This document shows, piece after piece, positions 25,619 through 35,526 of a DNA stretch of 64,000 bases. The notes beneath the pieces are model-generated. The model made no database searches. It was not told the origin of the DNA and worked only from the letters and a program-made list of their open reading frames with translations. Position numbers and translations under genes: made by a program. Position 1 is the first letter of the stretch. Each line of letters opens with the position of its first letter. This stretch comes from Pelosinus fermentans JBW45 (lineage in GTDB: Bacteria > Bacillota > Negativicutes > DSM-13327): positions 404,501-468,500 of the forward strand of contig NZ_CP010978.1 in assembly GCF_000271665.2 (NCBI RefSeq), read 5' to 3'.

Positions 25619-28600
25619 CTTAAACGGAGTTCAACAATACTATCAGGCAATCCGTGATAGATTGAAAAACTACATAAAATCGGATTACTTAGCCAATAGT
25701 GAAACCCTACTCCTTTATGTCGATGACCTTCTGGGAGAGCTTTGCTCTGAGCATACCAATATCGCCCGCGAGCCGTATATCGAAACTTCGGCGTCGTATA
25801 AAAAAGTACATAATGGAATTAAAAACTCACAGCATATCGAACAGGGCGTAAAAGAATCGTTGTTGAAGCTTGTTAAGGAGAACCTCGGCATATTTTCCGA
25901 TCCATTTGAACACCAAGTTAAAGCGCTGGAGTATTTTTCGTCTGGGAGAGATTTATTTGTTTCCACTGGTACGGGTTCTGGTAAAACAGAATGCTTTCTC
26001 TGGCCGATTATAGCCAAGTGTTTTGATGAGGCCAAAAACCGTCCTGCTGGATTCAAAAACGAGGCAGTGCGTACCCTAATCATTTATCCAATGAACGCCC
26101 TCGTGTCTGACCAACTCGCCAGATTCAGGAAGATTATTGGAAACGATAAGTTCCGAGAAATTTTCACGACAGATACACACGCTACGCGTATTCCGCATTT
26201 CGGAATGTATACTGGAAGAACACCTTATTCTGGTGATGCAAAACCAGCAAGCAGCCGTGAATTGGCGAATACATTCCGCGAAAATTATTTAATAGATGAA
26301 ACCGCTGATTCAGAAACCAAACGGCGACAAACCAACAATGTAAACGGGCTCAAGAGTATCAACAAATACCCGGCCAGATTCGGCGAAAACGGACTCCAAG
26401 TTTTTATTGAAAATTTGGAAAAGAACATCCACAAGCCAACTCCGTATGATGCTGAACTCATAACTCGATTCGAGATGCAGGAATGTCCGCCGGATATTCT
26501 GATTACAAACTACTCCATGCTGGAGTATATGCTTATGCGCCAACGCGAAGCAAACATATGGGATAAAACAAAGCAATGGCTTGATGAATCCAACGACAAT
26601 AAACTTCTCATTGTTTTAGATGAAGCGCATATGTACCGCGGCTCAGCTGGTGGAGAAATTGCGCTGTTATTGGAGCGACTGTTCTATCGTGTGGGTATTA
26701 CAATCGATAGAGTTCAGTTTATTCTTACAACCGCAAGTATGCCATTAAATGAGCAAAAAGCGATAGATGCTTTTTACTCTGGTCTCACGGGGAAAGAACC
26801 GACTTCTTGTGAGTTCTTATTCGGTGCAAAGGAGGCTGTCCCAGATGAATTGGAGGTGAACACGGATATTGATGCATTGGCATCGATTGGTTCTGACCAA
26901 GTGCAAGGTGAGGGGATCGCTGTTCGAATCAAAGATTTTGCTAAAGCTGTTTTTCATTGCAGCTTGCCGAACGACATTAGTCAGAGTGAAGCTCAAGAAT
27001 GGCTCTACGATAATCTTCCGAAATATCAAGCGTTTGTTTTGCTGAATAAACTATGCCGTGATGGCGCAAAATCATATAGCGAGATTAAGGAAACACTATT
27101 TGGAGACAGTGTGAATGCTGAAAAAGCCCTTGATGCTTTATTGGCATTGGTTTCTCTTGCCGCAAAGAACGGAAACATCCTATTCCCAGTGCGCCTTCAT
27201 ATGTTTTTGCGTGGGTTGCAAGGTCTTTACGCGTGCTCTAATCCGAAATGCACCTGCGGGAAGTATTCCGAAAGCGAAAAGCTTCCATTGGGTAAGGTCA
27301 TCTCTATCCCAAAATATAAATGTGAGTGCGGCGGCAGGATTTATGAACTTGTTAATCATATAAAATGTGGGGCATTATATCTAAAAGTTTATCTTCAAAA
27401 AAACGATGGACAACCATATTGGTATGTCTTCCCTGAACGTGGCTTGAACGGTGACGCTAATTCGCTCAAAGAAATGCTTCTCTATGTTGTTCCCAATAAC
27501 TATCAAAAGGGGAAGAATGACAAGATGGGTGCGCTTGACCCCTTAACAGGCAAACTGTATACGTCACCTCAAAACGATGAAAGTTTGTTAACCGTTATAT
27601 ACAATGATAAATTCGATGGTAAGAAACAATCATATACTTTTAGTGTTTGCCCAAAGTGTAAGAAACCTATGCCGCTTAAAAAACCGGTTGACTTAGCCAC
27701 CAAGGGCAACATCCCATTCTATAACCTTACAAAGGCGCAGTTTGAATTGCAACCCGCCAAGTCGGAACTGATTAATCAAGGAAAAAAGGTCTTACTATTC
27801 TCGGATTCTCGTCAGAACGCTGCAAAACTTGCATTGGATTTGTCAAAATCATCTGATGCAGATGCGTTTCGACAGGCAGTTATGCTTGCGTCGCTTCTTT
27901 TGCAGGTTGACGGTAAAGAACATTCTTTATTCGATTTATATTCGGCATTTTTGGATGTTTGCATACAAAACAACCTTGCTTTTTTCAGTGGAAGAAGCAA
28001 AGTGAAGTTTGAAAACGACAAGCGTTTGTTTAAGTATAAAAAAGGTACAACTGAACGACGCGGAAGAACCATTGACTATACGGAAATAGCTGCGGAGTAT
28101 CAACCTCTGCCGGATGACTACTACGAGCAGTTGCTAACTTTCTTTACAGAAAGCCCTCGTTCATTTAAAGATATCGGTATTGGTTTTTTAGCTCCTGTAT
28201 CTTCTGCTCTTGACGATTGCGTATATGATTTAGAGGATGACGGATTAATCGTTGATAAAGATATTATTTATCAATTGCTTGTGCTATTATTCTGGGATGT
28301 TATGGATGAAAGCGCTGCACTTGGGGAAACGATTCAAGATGATATTCGAAAAGGTTTACCTGGACGAAGCAAGAGCCAGGCGTTTGGGTTGAACTTCAAT
28401 TTTTCAAACGAATTGGACAAAGGTTTTATCCAGCGAATCCAAGAACTACTAAAGCTTGATAGTATTTCTATTGCAAAAATCGTAGATAGAGTGCGCGACT
28501 TGTTTTTTGCTTCCTCATCAAATAACCGTTATTATATCAAATTATCCTCAGTGAAAATCGAGTTTGCAGATAAAGATTTCACATGGTATCGCTGTGTTAA

Positions 28601-30818
28601 ATGCGGGAAATTATCTCCATATAAAATAGGGGATTATTGCGGTGTTTGCTTTGATTCAACGGAGTTGGTGCTTATTGATGAATCGGATTTGTCGCGCTTT
28701 GAATTTTGGCGGATACCAGTTCTCAATGCTTTGAACAAACTCGAAACTATCCATACGATTGACACAGAGGAACATACCGCACAATTATCCCATAAAGAAA
28801 CCAGAAGCGATACTTGGAGCCGCACAGAAAAATATGAAATGCGTTTCCAAGATATTAATGCAGGCGAGAACGGCGAGGAATCTATCGATGTATTGAGTTG
28901 TACAACAACTATGGAGGTCGGTATTGATATTGGTTCACTAACCGCCGTCGGACTTCGTAACATACCTCCCATGAGAGAAAACTATCAACAACGTGCAGGG
29001 CGTGCGGGGCGTAAAAATGCCGGCATCTCTACTATCGTTACATATGCTTCCGGAGGAACGCACGATAGCCACTACTTCTTGCATCCCGATGAAATGATTT
29101 CCGGCTCTCCGCGTAAACCTTGGATAAACCGTTACAATCGCAAAATTAGGCAGCGTCACATAAATATGCTGGCGCTGAACGGCTTCATGTCGACTCCAGA
29201 TATGAAAACGCAATTCGACGGTATTGCTGACATTGGAATAATATCGTTCTGTGAAAAGTTCGGTGAAAACTTTATTGCGTATGCAAAATCCATAGATGTA
29301 TCAACTGATGTTACTATTTTTCAATTTCGAGAAATATGCCAAAGCGTTTTAGTTGAAGGTAAGCGCAATGAGTTTATTAACAATGACAAAGAGACCTCGG
29401 CTTTTGATGTATTTTATCGTGAAGGCTTTATACCGTCATATTCGTTCCCAAAGAATGTTGTAAGGTTTTTCGTAGAGAAAGAATCTGAACGGGGCAAGAA
29501 TGCTCCTCGTGATATCAATTATGCTCCCGAGAGAGACATCGCCATAGCGCTCAGTGAGTATGCGCCAGGAAGGTTCGTTACGATTGATAAAAAAATATAT
29601 AAAAGCGGTGGCATTTATGCTAATCCTCGACCAAGAGGTTTTGAGAAAAACCAAGCCGAATACTATTTTGAGAACAAAGATTATCATAATGACATTCACA
29701 TCTGTTCTGAATGCAACTGGTTTGGTATTGATCAAGAAGAATTTCCTAATATGCAGTGCCCATATTGCAGTGCCCCAATTGAAAACAAAAAAATGTTACG
29801 CCCATGGGGATTTTCTTCTGTTAGAGGGGATGAAGTTAAATTTGAGGATGAGGATGAACAGTATACCTATGCGGAAGCACCCTACTATTCTTATGTTCCG
29901 GCAGACACAGAAATGGTTCAATTTGGTCATAGTAATATCCGTTATGCTAATCTATCTGATAAAAAAGTTTTAACCGTTAACATGGGTAAAAGTAAGAACG
30001 GGTTTAATGTCTGCAAAAAGTGTGGAGGGGCCGAGGTTGCAGATGATAAGAACACTGGAAGATTCTCATTTTCACAACCCTATCACGATAACTATTTATG
30101 CCGTCATGAAGGTACGGTATCTACCAATATATGCTTAGGATATGAATTTTTGACGGATATGTTCATGCTAGATATCTCTTATGATTTTGCAAAACTTGTT
30201 GGGAACAAAAATGCAGAAGAAAAGAGTATTCTTCGGGCGGCGGTGACGACGCTACATGAAGCACTTAAAAAAGCTGTTTCGCTTGTACTAGATATAGATT
30301 ACAATGAGATAAGCGGAGGATGGCGCCCGAGGATTACGATCGACGGTGATTCTCACATAGAAATGTTTTTCTATGATAATCTCACCAGCGGTGCGGGTTA
30401 TTCATCGTTAATTGGCTCAATTCTTGATAAGGTGCTTGAACGCGCCAGAATAATTCTATCAGAGTGTGAGTGTTCACGAACCTGCAAAAACTGCCTTGAT
30501 AATTTTTGGAACCAGAGGAATCATCAGTTGTTTGACAGGCATTTAGGTTTGCAGCTTCTCAACTATGTTCAGTTTGGACAGTTACCCGATGAATACGACA
30601 AAGGCGAGCAACAAGCGTTGCTTGCTCCATTGCAAAAACTCATTTCAGAAGATAGTGAGACTCTCCAGCCTACTTCTAAAATTGGATTTGAAGTTATGCC
30701 TGCTATTCTAAAGAAACCAGAAAACACAAGTACGAGGATTTTCCTAAATCCCTATGATTTGTCGTGTTGGTTGCCCAACGCATTTATGACATATAGAAAC
30801 TTAATAAGCAAGAGGTAA
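25611..30818 (+). CDS. Giant DEAH helicase with zinc ribbons and DUF1998-type C-terminus
   Basis: A 1,735-residue protein from ATG 25611 (AGGAGG at 25,597-25,602). Superfamily 2 motifs: Q-like [11 protein letters not shown], Walker [10 protein letters not shown] (119-127), motif Ib-like [18 protein letters not shown] (337-340), TTASMPLN, then the second RecA domain with [27 protein letters not shown] (from about 1098) and QQRAGRAGR (1126-1134). Several Cys pairs suggest zinc ribbons ([23 protein letters not shown] with CGVC, CSEC with CPYC). The C-terminus has the DUF1998/MrfA-type cluster C1619, C1621, C1625, C1628. Helicase plus DUF1998 in one chain is typical of DruE (Druantia); DISARM splits these between DrmA and DrmB. 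It is the core of the operon. Confidence 0.85.
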   Translation: MRNLNGVQQYYQAIRDRLKNYIKSDYLANSETLLLYVDDLLGELCSEHTNIAREPYIETSASYKKVHNGIKNSQHIEQGVKESLLKLVKENLGIFSDPFEHQVKALEYFSSGRDLFVSTGTGSGKTECFLWPIIAKCFDEAKNRPAGFKNEAVRTLIIYPMNALVSDQLARFRKIIGNDKFREIFTTDTHATRIPHFGMYTGRTPYSGDAKPASSRELANTFRENYLIDETADSETKRRQTNNVNGLKSINKYPARFGENGLQVFIENLEKNIHKPTPYDAELITRFEMQECPPDILITNYSMLEYMLMRQREANIWDKTKQWLDESNDNKLLIVLDEAHMYRGSAGGEIALLLERLFYRVGITIDRVQFILTTASMPLNEQKAIDAFYSGLTGKEPTSCEFLFGAKEAVPDELEVNTDIDALASIGSDQVQGEGIAVRIKDFAKAVFHCSLPNDISQSEAQEWLYDNLPKYQAFVLLNKLCRDGAKSYSEIKETLFGDSVNAEKALDALLALVSLAAKNGNILFPVRLHMFLRGLQGLYACSNPKCTCGKYSESEKLPLGKVISIPKYKCECGGRIYELVNHIKCGALYLKVYLQKNDGQPYWYVFPERGLNGDANSLKEMLLYVVPNNYQKGKNDKMGALDPLTGKLYTSPQNDESLLTVIYNDKFDGKKQSYTFSVCPKCKKPMPLKKPVDLATKGNIPFYNLTKAQFELQPAKSELINQGKKVLLFSDSRQNAAKLALDLSKSSDADAFRQAVMLASLLLQVDGKEHSLFDLYSAFLDVCIQNNLAFFSGRSKVKFENDKRLFKYKKGTTERRGRTIDYTEIAAEYQPLPDDYYEQLLTFFTESPRSFKDIGIGFLAPVSSALDDCVYDLEDDGLIVDKDIIYQLLVLLFWDVMDESAALGETIQDDIRKGLPGRSKSQAFGLNFNFSNELDKGFIQRIQELLKLDSISIAKIVDRVRDLFFASSSNNRYYIKLSSVKIEFADKDFTWYRCVKCGKLSPYKIGDYCGVCFDSTELVLIDESDLSRFEFWRIPVLNALNKLETIHTIDTEEHTAQLSHKETRSDTWSRTEKYEMRFQDINAGENGEESIDVLSCTTTMEVGIDIGSLTAVGLRNIPPMRENYQQRAGRAGRKNAGISTIVTYASGGTHDSHYFLHPDEMISGSPRKPWINRYNRKIRQRHINMLALNGFMSTPDMKTQFDGIADIGIISFCEKFGENFIAYAKSIDVSTDVTIFQFREICQSVLVEGKRNEFINNDKETSAFDVFYREGFIPSYSFPKNVVRFFVEKESERGKNAPRDINYAPERDIAIALSEYAPGRFVTIDKKIYKSGGIYANPRPRGFEKNQAEYYFENKDYHNDIHICSECNWFGIDQEEFPNMQCPYCSAPIENKKMLRPWGFSSVRGDEVKFEDEDEQYTYAEAPYYSYVPADTEMVQFGHSNIRYANLSDKKVLTVNMGKSKNGFNVCKKCGGAEVADDKNTGRFSFSQPYHDNYLCRHEGTVSTNICLGYEFLTDMFMLDISYDFAKLVGNKNAEEKSILRAAVTTLHEALKKAVSLVLDIDYNEISGGWRPRITIDGDSHIEMFFYDNLTSGAGYSSLIGSILDKVLERARIILSECECSRTCKNCLDNFWNQRNHQLFDRHLGLQLLNYVQFGQLPDEYDKGEQQALLAPLQKLISEDSETLQPTSKIGFEVMPAILKKPENTSTRIFLNPYDLSCWLPNAFMTYRNLISKR

Positions 30819-30822
30819 AAAT

Positions 30823-31662
30823 ATGGCTAAATCACTTTCGCCGCTTCGCTATCCGGGCGGCAAATCAAAAATCTACGAAAAGGTTAAAACTCTTATTGAA
30901 AGCAATGCGATGGGGAATAGAACTTACGTTGAACCTTTCGCAGGTGGATTCGGTATAGGGATTGCTTTGTTGTACGACAACATTGTGCAATCCGTCGTAT
31001 TGAATGATTTCGATTCTCATATTTATCACTTTTGGCATTCAGTGCTTTACAGTACAGATGACTTACTTAGAAAGATCACAGATACGCCCATTACTATTGA
31101 TGAGCGAGAAAGACAAAAGGCAGTGTATAAAGACTGTGATGCGGATGCTTTGAGCGATGGCTTCGCAACATTATTTTTAAATCGCGTGAACTTTTCTGGC
31201 GTTATTAAAGGCGGACCAATTGGCGGAGTAACGCAGAGCGGCGCATATAAACTGGATTGCCGATTCAACAAAGAAGAGATAAAAAAGAAAATTGCGAATA
31301 TAGCTTTGCTGAAAAATCGCATTTCGCTGTATAATTGCGATGCAAGTGATTTGATTATTAACCGTTTACAATTTCTGAAAAATACTGCGTTTTTCAATAT
31401 TGACCCCCCATACGTTATTAAAGGGAGTCAACTTTATACAAATTACTTCAAAGAGTCTGACCATAGAAATCTTGAACAGGTAATAACTGAACACTTAAGG
31501 GATATTCCTTGGATTATTACTTATGATGATTGCGAACTAATACGAGATATCTATAGGCAATACTTTATGACTGGGTACGATATTCAGCATAACGCCAGAT
31601 TCAGTGTTCGGGGGAAGGAATTGGTTATTACGAAGATCTCGGAAGATTCTTTTGTTTGGTAA
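30823..31662 (+). CDS. D12-class DNA adenine-N6 methyltransferase (Dam-like)
   Basis: A 279-residue protein. It opens with LSPLRYPGGKSK (residues 5-16), the D12-class SAM-binding start, followed by YVEPFAGGFGIGIAL (motif I) and the catalytic motif IV D194-P-P-Y197. The C-terminal WIITYDDCELIRDIY is typical of the Dam family. It starts four bases after the helicase stop, with the ribosome site inside the preceding gene (AGAGGTAA). In an operon with a DUF1998 helicase it most plausibly marks self DNA, as DrmMI or DruM do. No cognate restriction nuclease lies in the operon itself. A PD-(D/E)XK protein lies 0.9 kb downstream. Confidence 0.9.
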   Translation: MAKSLSPLRYPGGKSKIYEKVKTLIESNAMGNRTYVEPFAGGFGIGIALLYDNIVQSVVLNDFDSHIYHFWHSVLYSTDDLLRKITDTPITIDERERQKAVYKDCDADALSDGFATLFLNRVNFSGVIKGGPIGGVTQSGAYKLDCRFNKEEIKKKIANIALLKNRISLYNCDASDLIINRLQFLKNTAFFNIDPPYVIKGSQLYTNYFKESDHRNLEQVITEHLRDIPWIITYDDCELIRDIYRQYFMTGYDIQHNARFSVRGKELVITKISEDSFVW

Positions 31663-31867
31663 AGTTGTCCGAGTTGCATGGATGTACAGGGGGTGGGGAC
31701 GAATGATTGGGGGAAGCTTGGTGTCAGTTCGTGTGCAAAGCAGAGGTGCATCATTAATTTGATAATAAAATGCTTTAAATGATCATCTATTTTCAAAAGA
31801 AATCTACCTTTTCATGTCGAATATTCTTAGTATCAATTGATGCGAGACGATAATTTGATGGGCTTAA

Positions 31868-32020
31868 ATTCATTGAGATTGAAAAGCCAAAGGTACCAAC
31901 CGATACCACTTAAAAGAAGGTATCTGCACCTTCAAGGGATTACGTGTAAAATGGCGATCTGCTACTCGGAAGAGAAAAGAAAAAAGTATTAATCAATGGA
32001 TAGAGAAAAAACTTTCATAA
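31868..32020 (+). pseudogene. Probable decayed coding remnant
   Basis: Two frames join across a likely one-base shift near 31,890. They give a basic, protein-like segment (KFIEIEKPK, then GTNRYHLKEGICTFKGLRV and ATRKRKEKSINQWIEKKLS) ending at TAA 32,018-32,020. There is no start codon. I do not recognise the family. The remainder of the 914 bp between the methyltransferase and the nuclease gene is AT-rich, and I see nothing else in it. Confidence 0.3.
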
Positions 32021-32576
32021 GCGTCAAGCGACTTCGTTCTTAAATTAGTTGAAACTGCGCACTAAAATTACTAATAGAAGAGGTTACTTTGTTGATTGAA
32101 TTACTGAAATAAACAAAGTATGAAAAGAATTGCTTTGACGCTTACGTAACGGCTAATCTTTTTATTTAATGATTATACTTGTCAAGCAAGAAGGAAAGTA
32201 ACTAACCTACGGGATTAAATTACAATATAGGTATATTCATTAAGCCTAATTAAAAATTTCTGTTAGAATTTATTCACCTTTATATTAAGGCGATAATGAT
32301 ATTCTAAATAATTAAAATGTAGTTGTTTAAGTGGCATATTCGATTAATAGTAAATGATGATTAATCGAATAAAATCATGCAAGAACATAGGAAATCAATT
32401 GTAATGCTTCTTAATTATAACCATATAATTATATAGTTTTACTATTGTTATGGATTTTACCATTATCAATTCGTTGAATAGCATTCTGTTCTGATAATTT
32501 AGTAGGAAAATTAACCCAATAGAGAGAAATTAGTATTATAATTTATGTTTAGTATCGTGTACTGGAGGAGAAAAAA

Positions 32577-33467
32577 TTGGGGGAAATTCCATTTGAGGTT
32601 AATGAGCAAATAATACAATGCATCGGTAGGTGCTTTCACCTTAAAGACATGGTAGCTTCATTTATGATCTCAGCAGGTGTTCACAAACAATTAGTAGATA
32701 AGTATAGGCATGAATACAAATTTGTTTGGGCACGTCGTGTTTTAGAGGAATTGAGTGAAAGTGAAGATGGTAGAGTAATTCAAAGAAAAATATTGACCAA
32801 TCTTTGTAAACTAAGAAATCTTCCTGACTCTAATGTAGCTGATAGAAATGCTGGACTGGATGCTCTTCGTAATCTTAAAGATTTGGCGTCTTCAAATCAA
32901 TTATATGTTGAAGAGCAAAAAAAACAGGCAGATGTAAGGCGTGATCTTGCAGAAAATAGAGTCAAAATTCTTGAAGAGCGGGCTAATAGATTAGAATTTT
33001 TGAAAAGTGATTTTGGACGACATGTTACAAGTGATGATAGGCAGGCAGCAGGATACGCTCTTGAGGATATAATTAAAGAGTTATTTTTCGTATATGATCT
33101 TGATTATCGCAAATCGTATAAAACTGAAACGCAACAAATTGATGGTCATTTTCGCTTTGAGGGCTTTGATTATATAGTGGAAGCAAAATGGAAAAAAGAT
33201 ATGCCAAATGAACAAGAAATTGCTGGCTTTAAACAGAAGATTGATACTAAACTTGATAGTACAAGAGGAGTGTTTATATCAATTCCGGGATTCCGAGATA
33301 GTGTTATTCGCCAGTTTAGTGGTCGAGGTGCAAATATTATCTTTTGGTCAGGGCAAGATTTGTATGTGGTGCTTGATGGGAGAATGCATTTGCATGATGC
33401 GCTTAGAATTAAAATTGAAAAAGCTGCTCAAGAAGGTATAGTAGATTATCATTTGCCAATGGCTTAA
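32577..33467 (+). CDS. PD-(D/E)XK restriction-endonuclease-like protein
   Basis: A 296-residue protein with a TTG start at 32577 (GGAGGAG at 32,563-32,569). Residues about 1-110 are helical; about 110-145 form a short coiled coil (DVRRDLAENRVKILEERANR). From about 155 is a Mrr-like nuclease fold with the active-site pattern D189 ... E202-A-K204 (QIDGHF, then YIVEAKW), and GRGANIIFWSGQDL near the end, where Mrr-type proteins carry their last strands. It probably cuts DNA. It lies alone between the helicase/methyltransferase operon and the XRE genes and may be a further defence gene of the island or part of that system. Confidence 0.75.
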   Translation: MGEIPFEVNEQIIQCIGRCFHLKDMVASFMISAGVHKQLVDKYRHEYKFVWARRVLEELSESEDGRVIQRKILTNLCKLRNLPDSNVADRNAGLDALRNLKDLASSNQLYVEEQKKQADVRRDLAENRVKILEERANRLEFLKSDFGRHVTSDDRQAAGYALEDIIKELFFVYDLDYRKSYKTETQQIDGHFRFEGFDYIVEAKWKKDMPNEQEIAGFKQKIDTKLDSTRGVFISIPGFRDSVIRQFSGRGANIIFWSGQDLYVVLDGRMHLHDALRIKIEKAAQEGIVDYHLPMA

Positions 33468-33656
33468 AACCATTTTGGGAGAAAGAAATCTTGTTTAATG
33501 GGAAAATAGGTAAGGGATACTTTATAAAATTATATTTTTCATACCATTTTATCCTTTGTTTTTGCGGGTAAAATATTGGATGTATTTAAAGTTAAAGATG
33601 TAATTGTAAAAGAAAATAATAAGGATAGTTCATAATCTTATAGTAAGTAATTAAGA

Positions 33657-33696
33657 ATAAGCCAGGAATATCGTTTTTACGATTTTCCTGGCTTAT
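33657..33696. terminator. Bidirectional hairpin overlapping the end of an XRE gene
   Basis: ATAAGCCAGGAATATCGT (33,657-33,674) pairs with ACGATTTTCCTGGCTTAT (33,679-33,696) with one mismatch and a TTTT loop. The XRE stop codon (33,677-33,679) sits in the loop. It can serve the minus-strand gene and convergent transcription from the nuclease side. Confidence 0.8.
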
Positions 33697-34063
33697 TTCG
33701 CTTATTAAGTTCTTTAGCACGCTTATATAATTTAAGTTCGACTATATCAAGTATGGCTTGTTTATCTTCATCCGTAAGGGGAGAGCCCTCAAACGTTAGT
33801 CCATTCTGTGCAAGAATTTTTTGTAAGTCATTAAGATTTTCTACTTTAGGAGTTAAATGGTTATAAAAGAAATCTATAGAGACTTCGAAGTACTCAGCCA
33901 TTTTTTTTATGAGCTCAGGACTGGGAGTCCTAACATCGGTTTCGTACTTTGATAATGATGGATATTCTATTTTTAATATATCAGCTAATTCATAACGTGT
34001 TAATCCCTTTGATTCTCTAAGTTCAATGATTCTGCTACCAAAGGCGATTTTGTTAACAGCCAT
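33677..34063 (-). CDS. XRE-family regulator (1 of 4)
   Basis: A 128-residue protein with a Cro/CI helix-turn-helix at about residues 10-65 (SKGLTRYELADILKIEYPSLSKYET) and a short C-terminal tail (TDEDKQAILDIVELKLYKRA) of the type found in phage-like repressors. It is on the minus strand like the next two XRE genes. No prophage structural gene adjoins it, so it probably belongs to a remnant or to the defence island. Confidence 0.85.
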   Translation of the reverse strand: MAVNKIAFGSRIIELRESKGLTRYELADILKIEYPSLSKYETDVRTPSPELIKKMAEYFEVSIDFFYNHLTPKVENLNDLQKILAQNGLTFEGSPLTDEDKQAILDIVELKLYKRAKELNKRNKPGKS

Positions 34064-34083
34064 AATATCACCACCAATATAAA

Positions 34084-34132
34084 TGGGCTGTCTGGCTACG
34101 AGTTTATTGAAATTCGTAACGGGATAGCCCTT
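34084..34132 (-). terminator. Hairpin downstream of the second XRE gene
   Basis: GGGCTGTC (34,085-34,092) and TACGA (34,097-34,101) pair with TCGTA (34,114-34,118) and GATAGCCC (34,123-34,130), giving an interrupted stem between two minus-strand XRE genes. Confidence 0.5.
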
Positions 34133-34151
34133 GTATTTGTTTCATTATTAT

Positions 34152-34517
34152 TTACTTGTTATATTCAACACCGTGCTTTTCAAAGAGGAACTTTTTAAAG
34201 TCTTCTAAGGACTTACGAGCTTCTTCAGGAAGATTCTGAGCTGGATCCTTAGTGTCATAGGCATTGGTTGTTTCAATATTTCTTTTATTTGGCGATAGTC
34301 CAAGTAAATAGTCTGTTGTAACATTAAATCGTTTAGAAAGCTCTATGATAATCGTTGCATGTGGTAATCTACCGCTTTCCCACTGGGAAATAGTTGATTT
34401 GCCCATACTAAACCAATTGCCGACATTTTCTTGCAATAAGCCATATTCTTCTCTTAAATCACGTAATCTTTTTCCAAAGATAACATTAGTATTAGCAGTA
34501 CTCAACTTATTCACCAC
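34152..34517 (-). CDS. XRE-family regulator (2 of 4)
   Basis: A 121-residue protein. The helix-turn-helix lies at about residues 15-70 (LREEYGLLQENVGNWFSMGKSTISQWESGR, with the second part as recognition helix), followed by FNVTTDYLLGLS and an acidic tail. The likely start is GTG at 34,517, next to a second GTG. It resembles phage or ICE immunity repressors. Confidence 0.85.
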   Translation of the reverse strand: MVNKLSTANTNVIFGKRLRDLREEYGLLQENVGNWFSMGKSTISQWESGRLPHATIIIELSKRFNVTTDYLLGLSPNKRNIETTNAYDTKDPAQNLPEEARKSLEDFKKFLFEKHGVEYNK

Positions 34518-34579
34518 GCTAAAGTTATAATATCATTTGAGGATAGATAAGAGAAATATTTATTGGTTAGTGTAGCTAA

Positions 34580-34921
34580 TTATTTTTTACTACGTTCCTT
34601 AAACTGAATATAAGATTCAATTTCCTTACGGTCTGTATCTGTAAGGTTATTAAGTCTGCCCAATAAATCTAGATTTTCTTGTGATAGTCCTGTTGTTTGT
34701 AGTGCAGGGTTAATAAAGGAACCTATTCTATCAAGTAGATAATCAATGCTAACTCGAAAATAGTCAGCGATAACAACTACAGTCTCTAATGACGGCTGTT
34801 TCTTGCCGGATTCATAATAAGCAATTGTACTTTGAGAAACGTTTAATAGTTTACCTAAATCTTCTTGGGTCATATTATTATTTGTTCTTAGTTTTTGGAG
34901 GTTTTGTCCAAACTGCTTCAT
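34580..34921 (-). CDS. XRE-family regulator (3 of 4)
   Basis: A 113-residue protein starting at ATG 34921 (reading MKQFGQNLQKL), with AAGGTGAT upstream; the longer frame to 34,993 would run through the operator region. The helix-turn-helix (NNMTQEDLGKLLNVSQSTIAYYE) is followed by DYFRVSIDYLLDRIG. It is divergent from the fourth XRE gene, with three TATGACTAAAAGT-type sites between them, so it is the likely repressor of that promoter pair. Confidence 0.85.
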   Translation of the reverse strand: MKQFGQNLQKLRTNNNMTQEDLGKLLNVSQSTIAYYESGKKQPSLETVVVIADYFRVSIDYLLDRIGSFINPALQTTGLSQENLDLLGRLNNLTDTDRKEIESYIQFKERSKK

Positions 34922-34950
34922 TACAATCACCTTCCTAAAGACTATTATAA

Positions 34951-35056
34951 TATGACTAAAAGTAATATTATAAAAATTATAACCAATTGTCATAAAAATA
35001 TTGACATATGACTAAAAGTGATAATATAATAAGGTCATAAAATGACTATTAGTTAT
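34951..35056. promoter_or_regulatory. Operator cluster between divergent XRE genes
   Basis: Imperfect palindromes of the form TATGACTAAAAGTnATA occur at about 34,951-34,970, 35,007-35,023 and 35,039-35,056. A fourth copy lies at 35,269-35,285, over the end of the next gene. The arms TATGACT and AGTTATA differ from a perfect inverted repeat by one base. The arrangement of three sites between two divergent helix-turn-helix genes is that of a CI/Cro-style switch. Confidence 0.8.
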
Positions 35057-35074
35057 AAATGTAGGTGGATTGAA

Positions 35075-35278
35075 TTGAAAAATAAACGGCTTATTCAAAG
35101 AAGAGAAGACTTGAAGCTTACACAAAGGCAAGTATCGGAGGTAATTCATATCTCACAATCAATGCTTTCTCGAGCGGAATCAGGTGATAGGGCTCTTGAT
35201 GATGCTAATAAGATCAAGCTTGCCAAGCTTTATAAGGTAACAGTTGAGTGGCTTTTTTTTGAAGAATTTTATGACTAA
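35075..35278 (+). CDS. Small XRE-family (Cro-like) regulator (4 of 4)
   Basis: A 67-residue protein from TTG 35075, supported by GGTGG 6 bp upstream. An in-frame ATG at 35,042 falls inside an operator site and lacks a ribosome site. It is almost entirely a helix-turn-helix domain (LKLTQRQVSEVIHISQSMLSRAESG), then AKLYKVTVEWLFFE. By size and position it is the Cro-like partner of the divergent repressor. An operator copy overlaps its 3' end. The 248 bp that follow contain no gene. Confidence 0.75.
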   Translation: MKNKRLIQRREDLKLTQRQVSEVIHISQSMLSRAESGDRALDDANKIKLAKLYKVTVEWLFFEEFYD

Positions 35279-35526
35279 AAGTTATAAAATGTAATCACTT
35301 AAGGAGGTGATAATTTGTTCTCTACCAATCAATCATGTCAAGAAAAGAAAGTAACAATCAGAAGCCCTTCTAGTTAAGTAGCAAAGAAGTGACTTCAAAA
35401 AAATCTCATTACCTAGATTATACCAGTAATATTTGTAAAATTCTGCATTTTATTCTCGAAAAAGAGGTTCGTATTTCAGTTCCGTTACATACCATCTAAA
35501 ACTTTATAGCAAAAGGAGACAAAACC

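Noticed and set aside
21589-31662. Calling the operon classical DISARM
   Set aside because: No PLD-family DrmC, the helicase and DUF1998 parts are in one chain, and the methyltransferase is D12 type at the operon end. Similar parts but a different composition.
31868-32020. Group II intron reverse transcriptase remnant
   Set aside because: The basic segment superficially resembles maturase phrases, but no YADD-like motif, intron RNA fold or longer frame is present. Kept only as an unidentified remnant.
33677-35278. Prophage
   Set aside because: Four XRE genes and a CI/Cro-like switch are present, but no integrase, terminase, capsid, tail or lysis gene.
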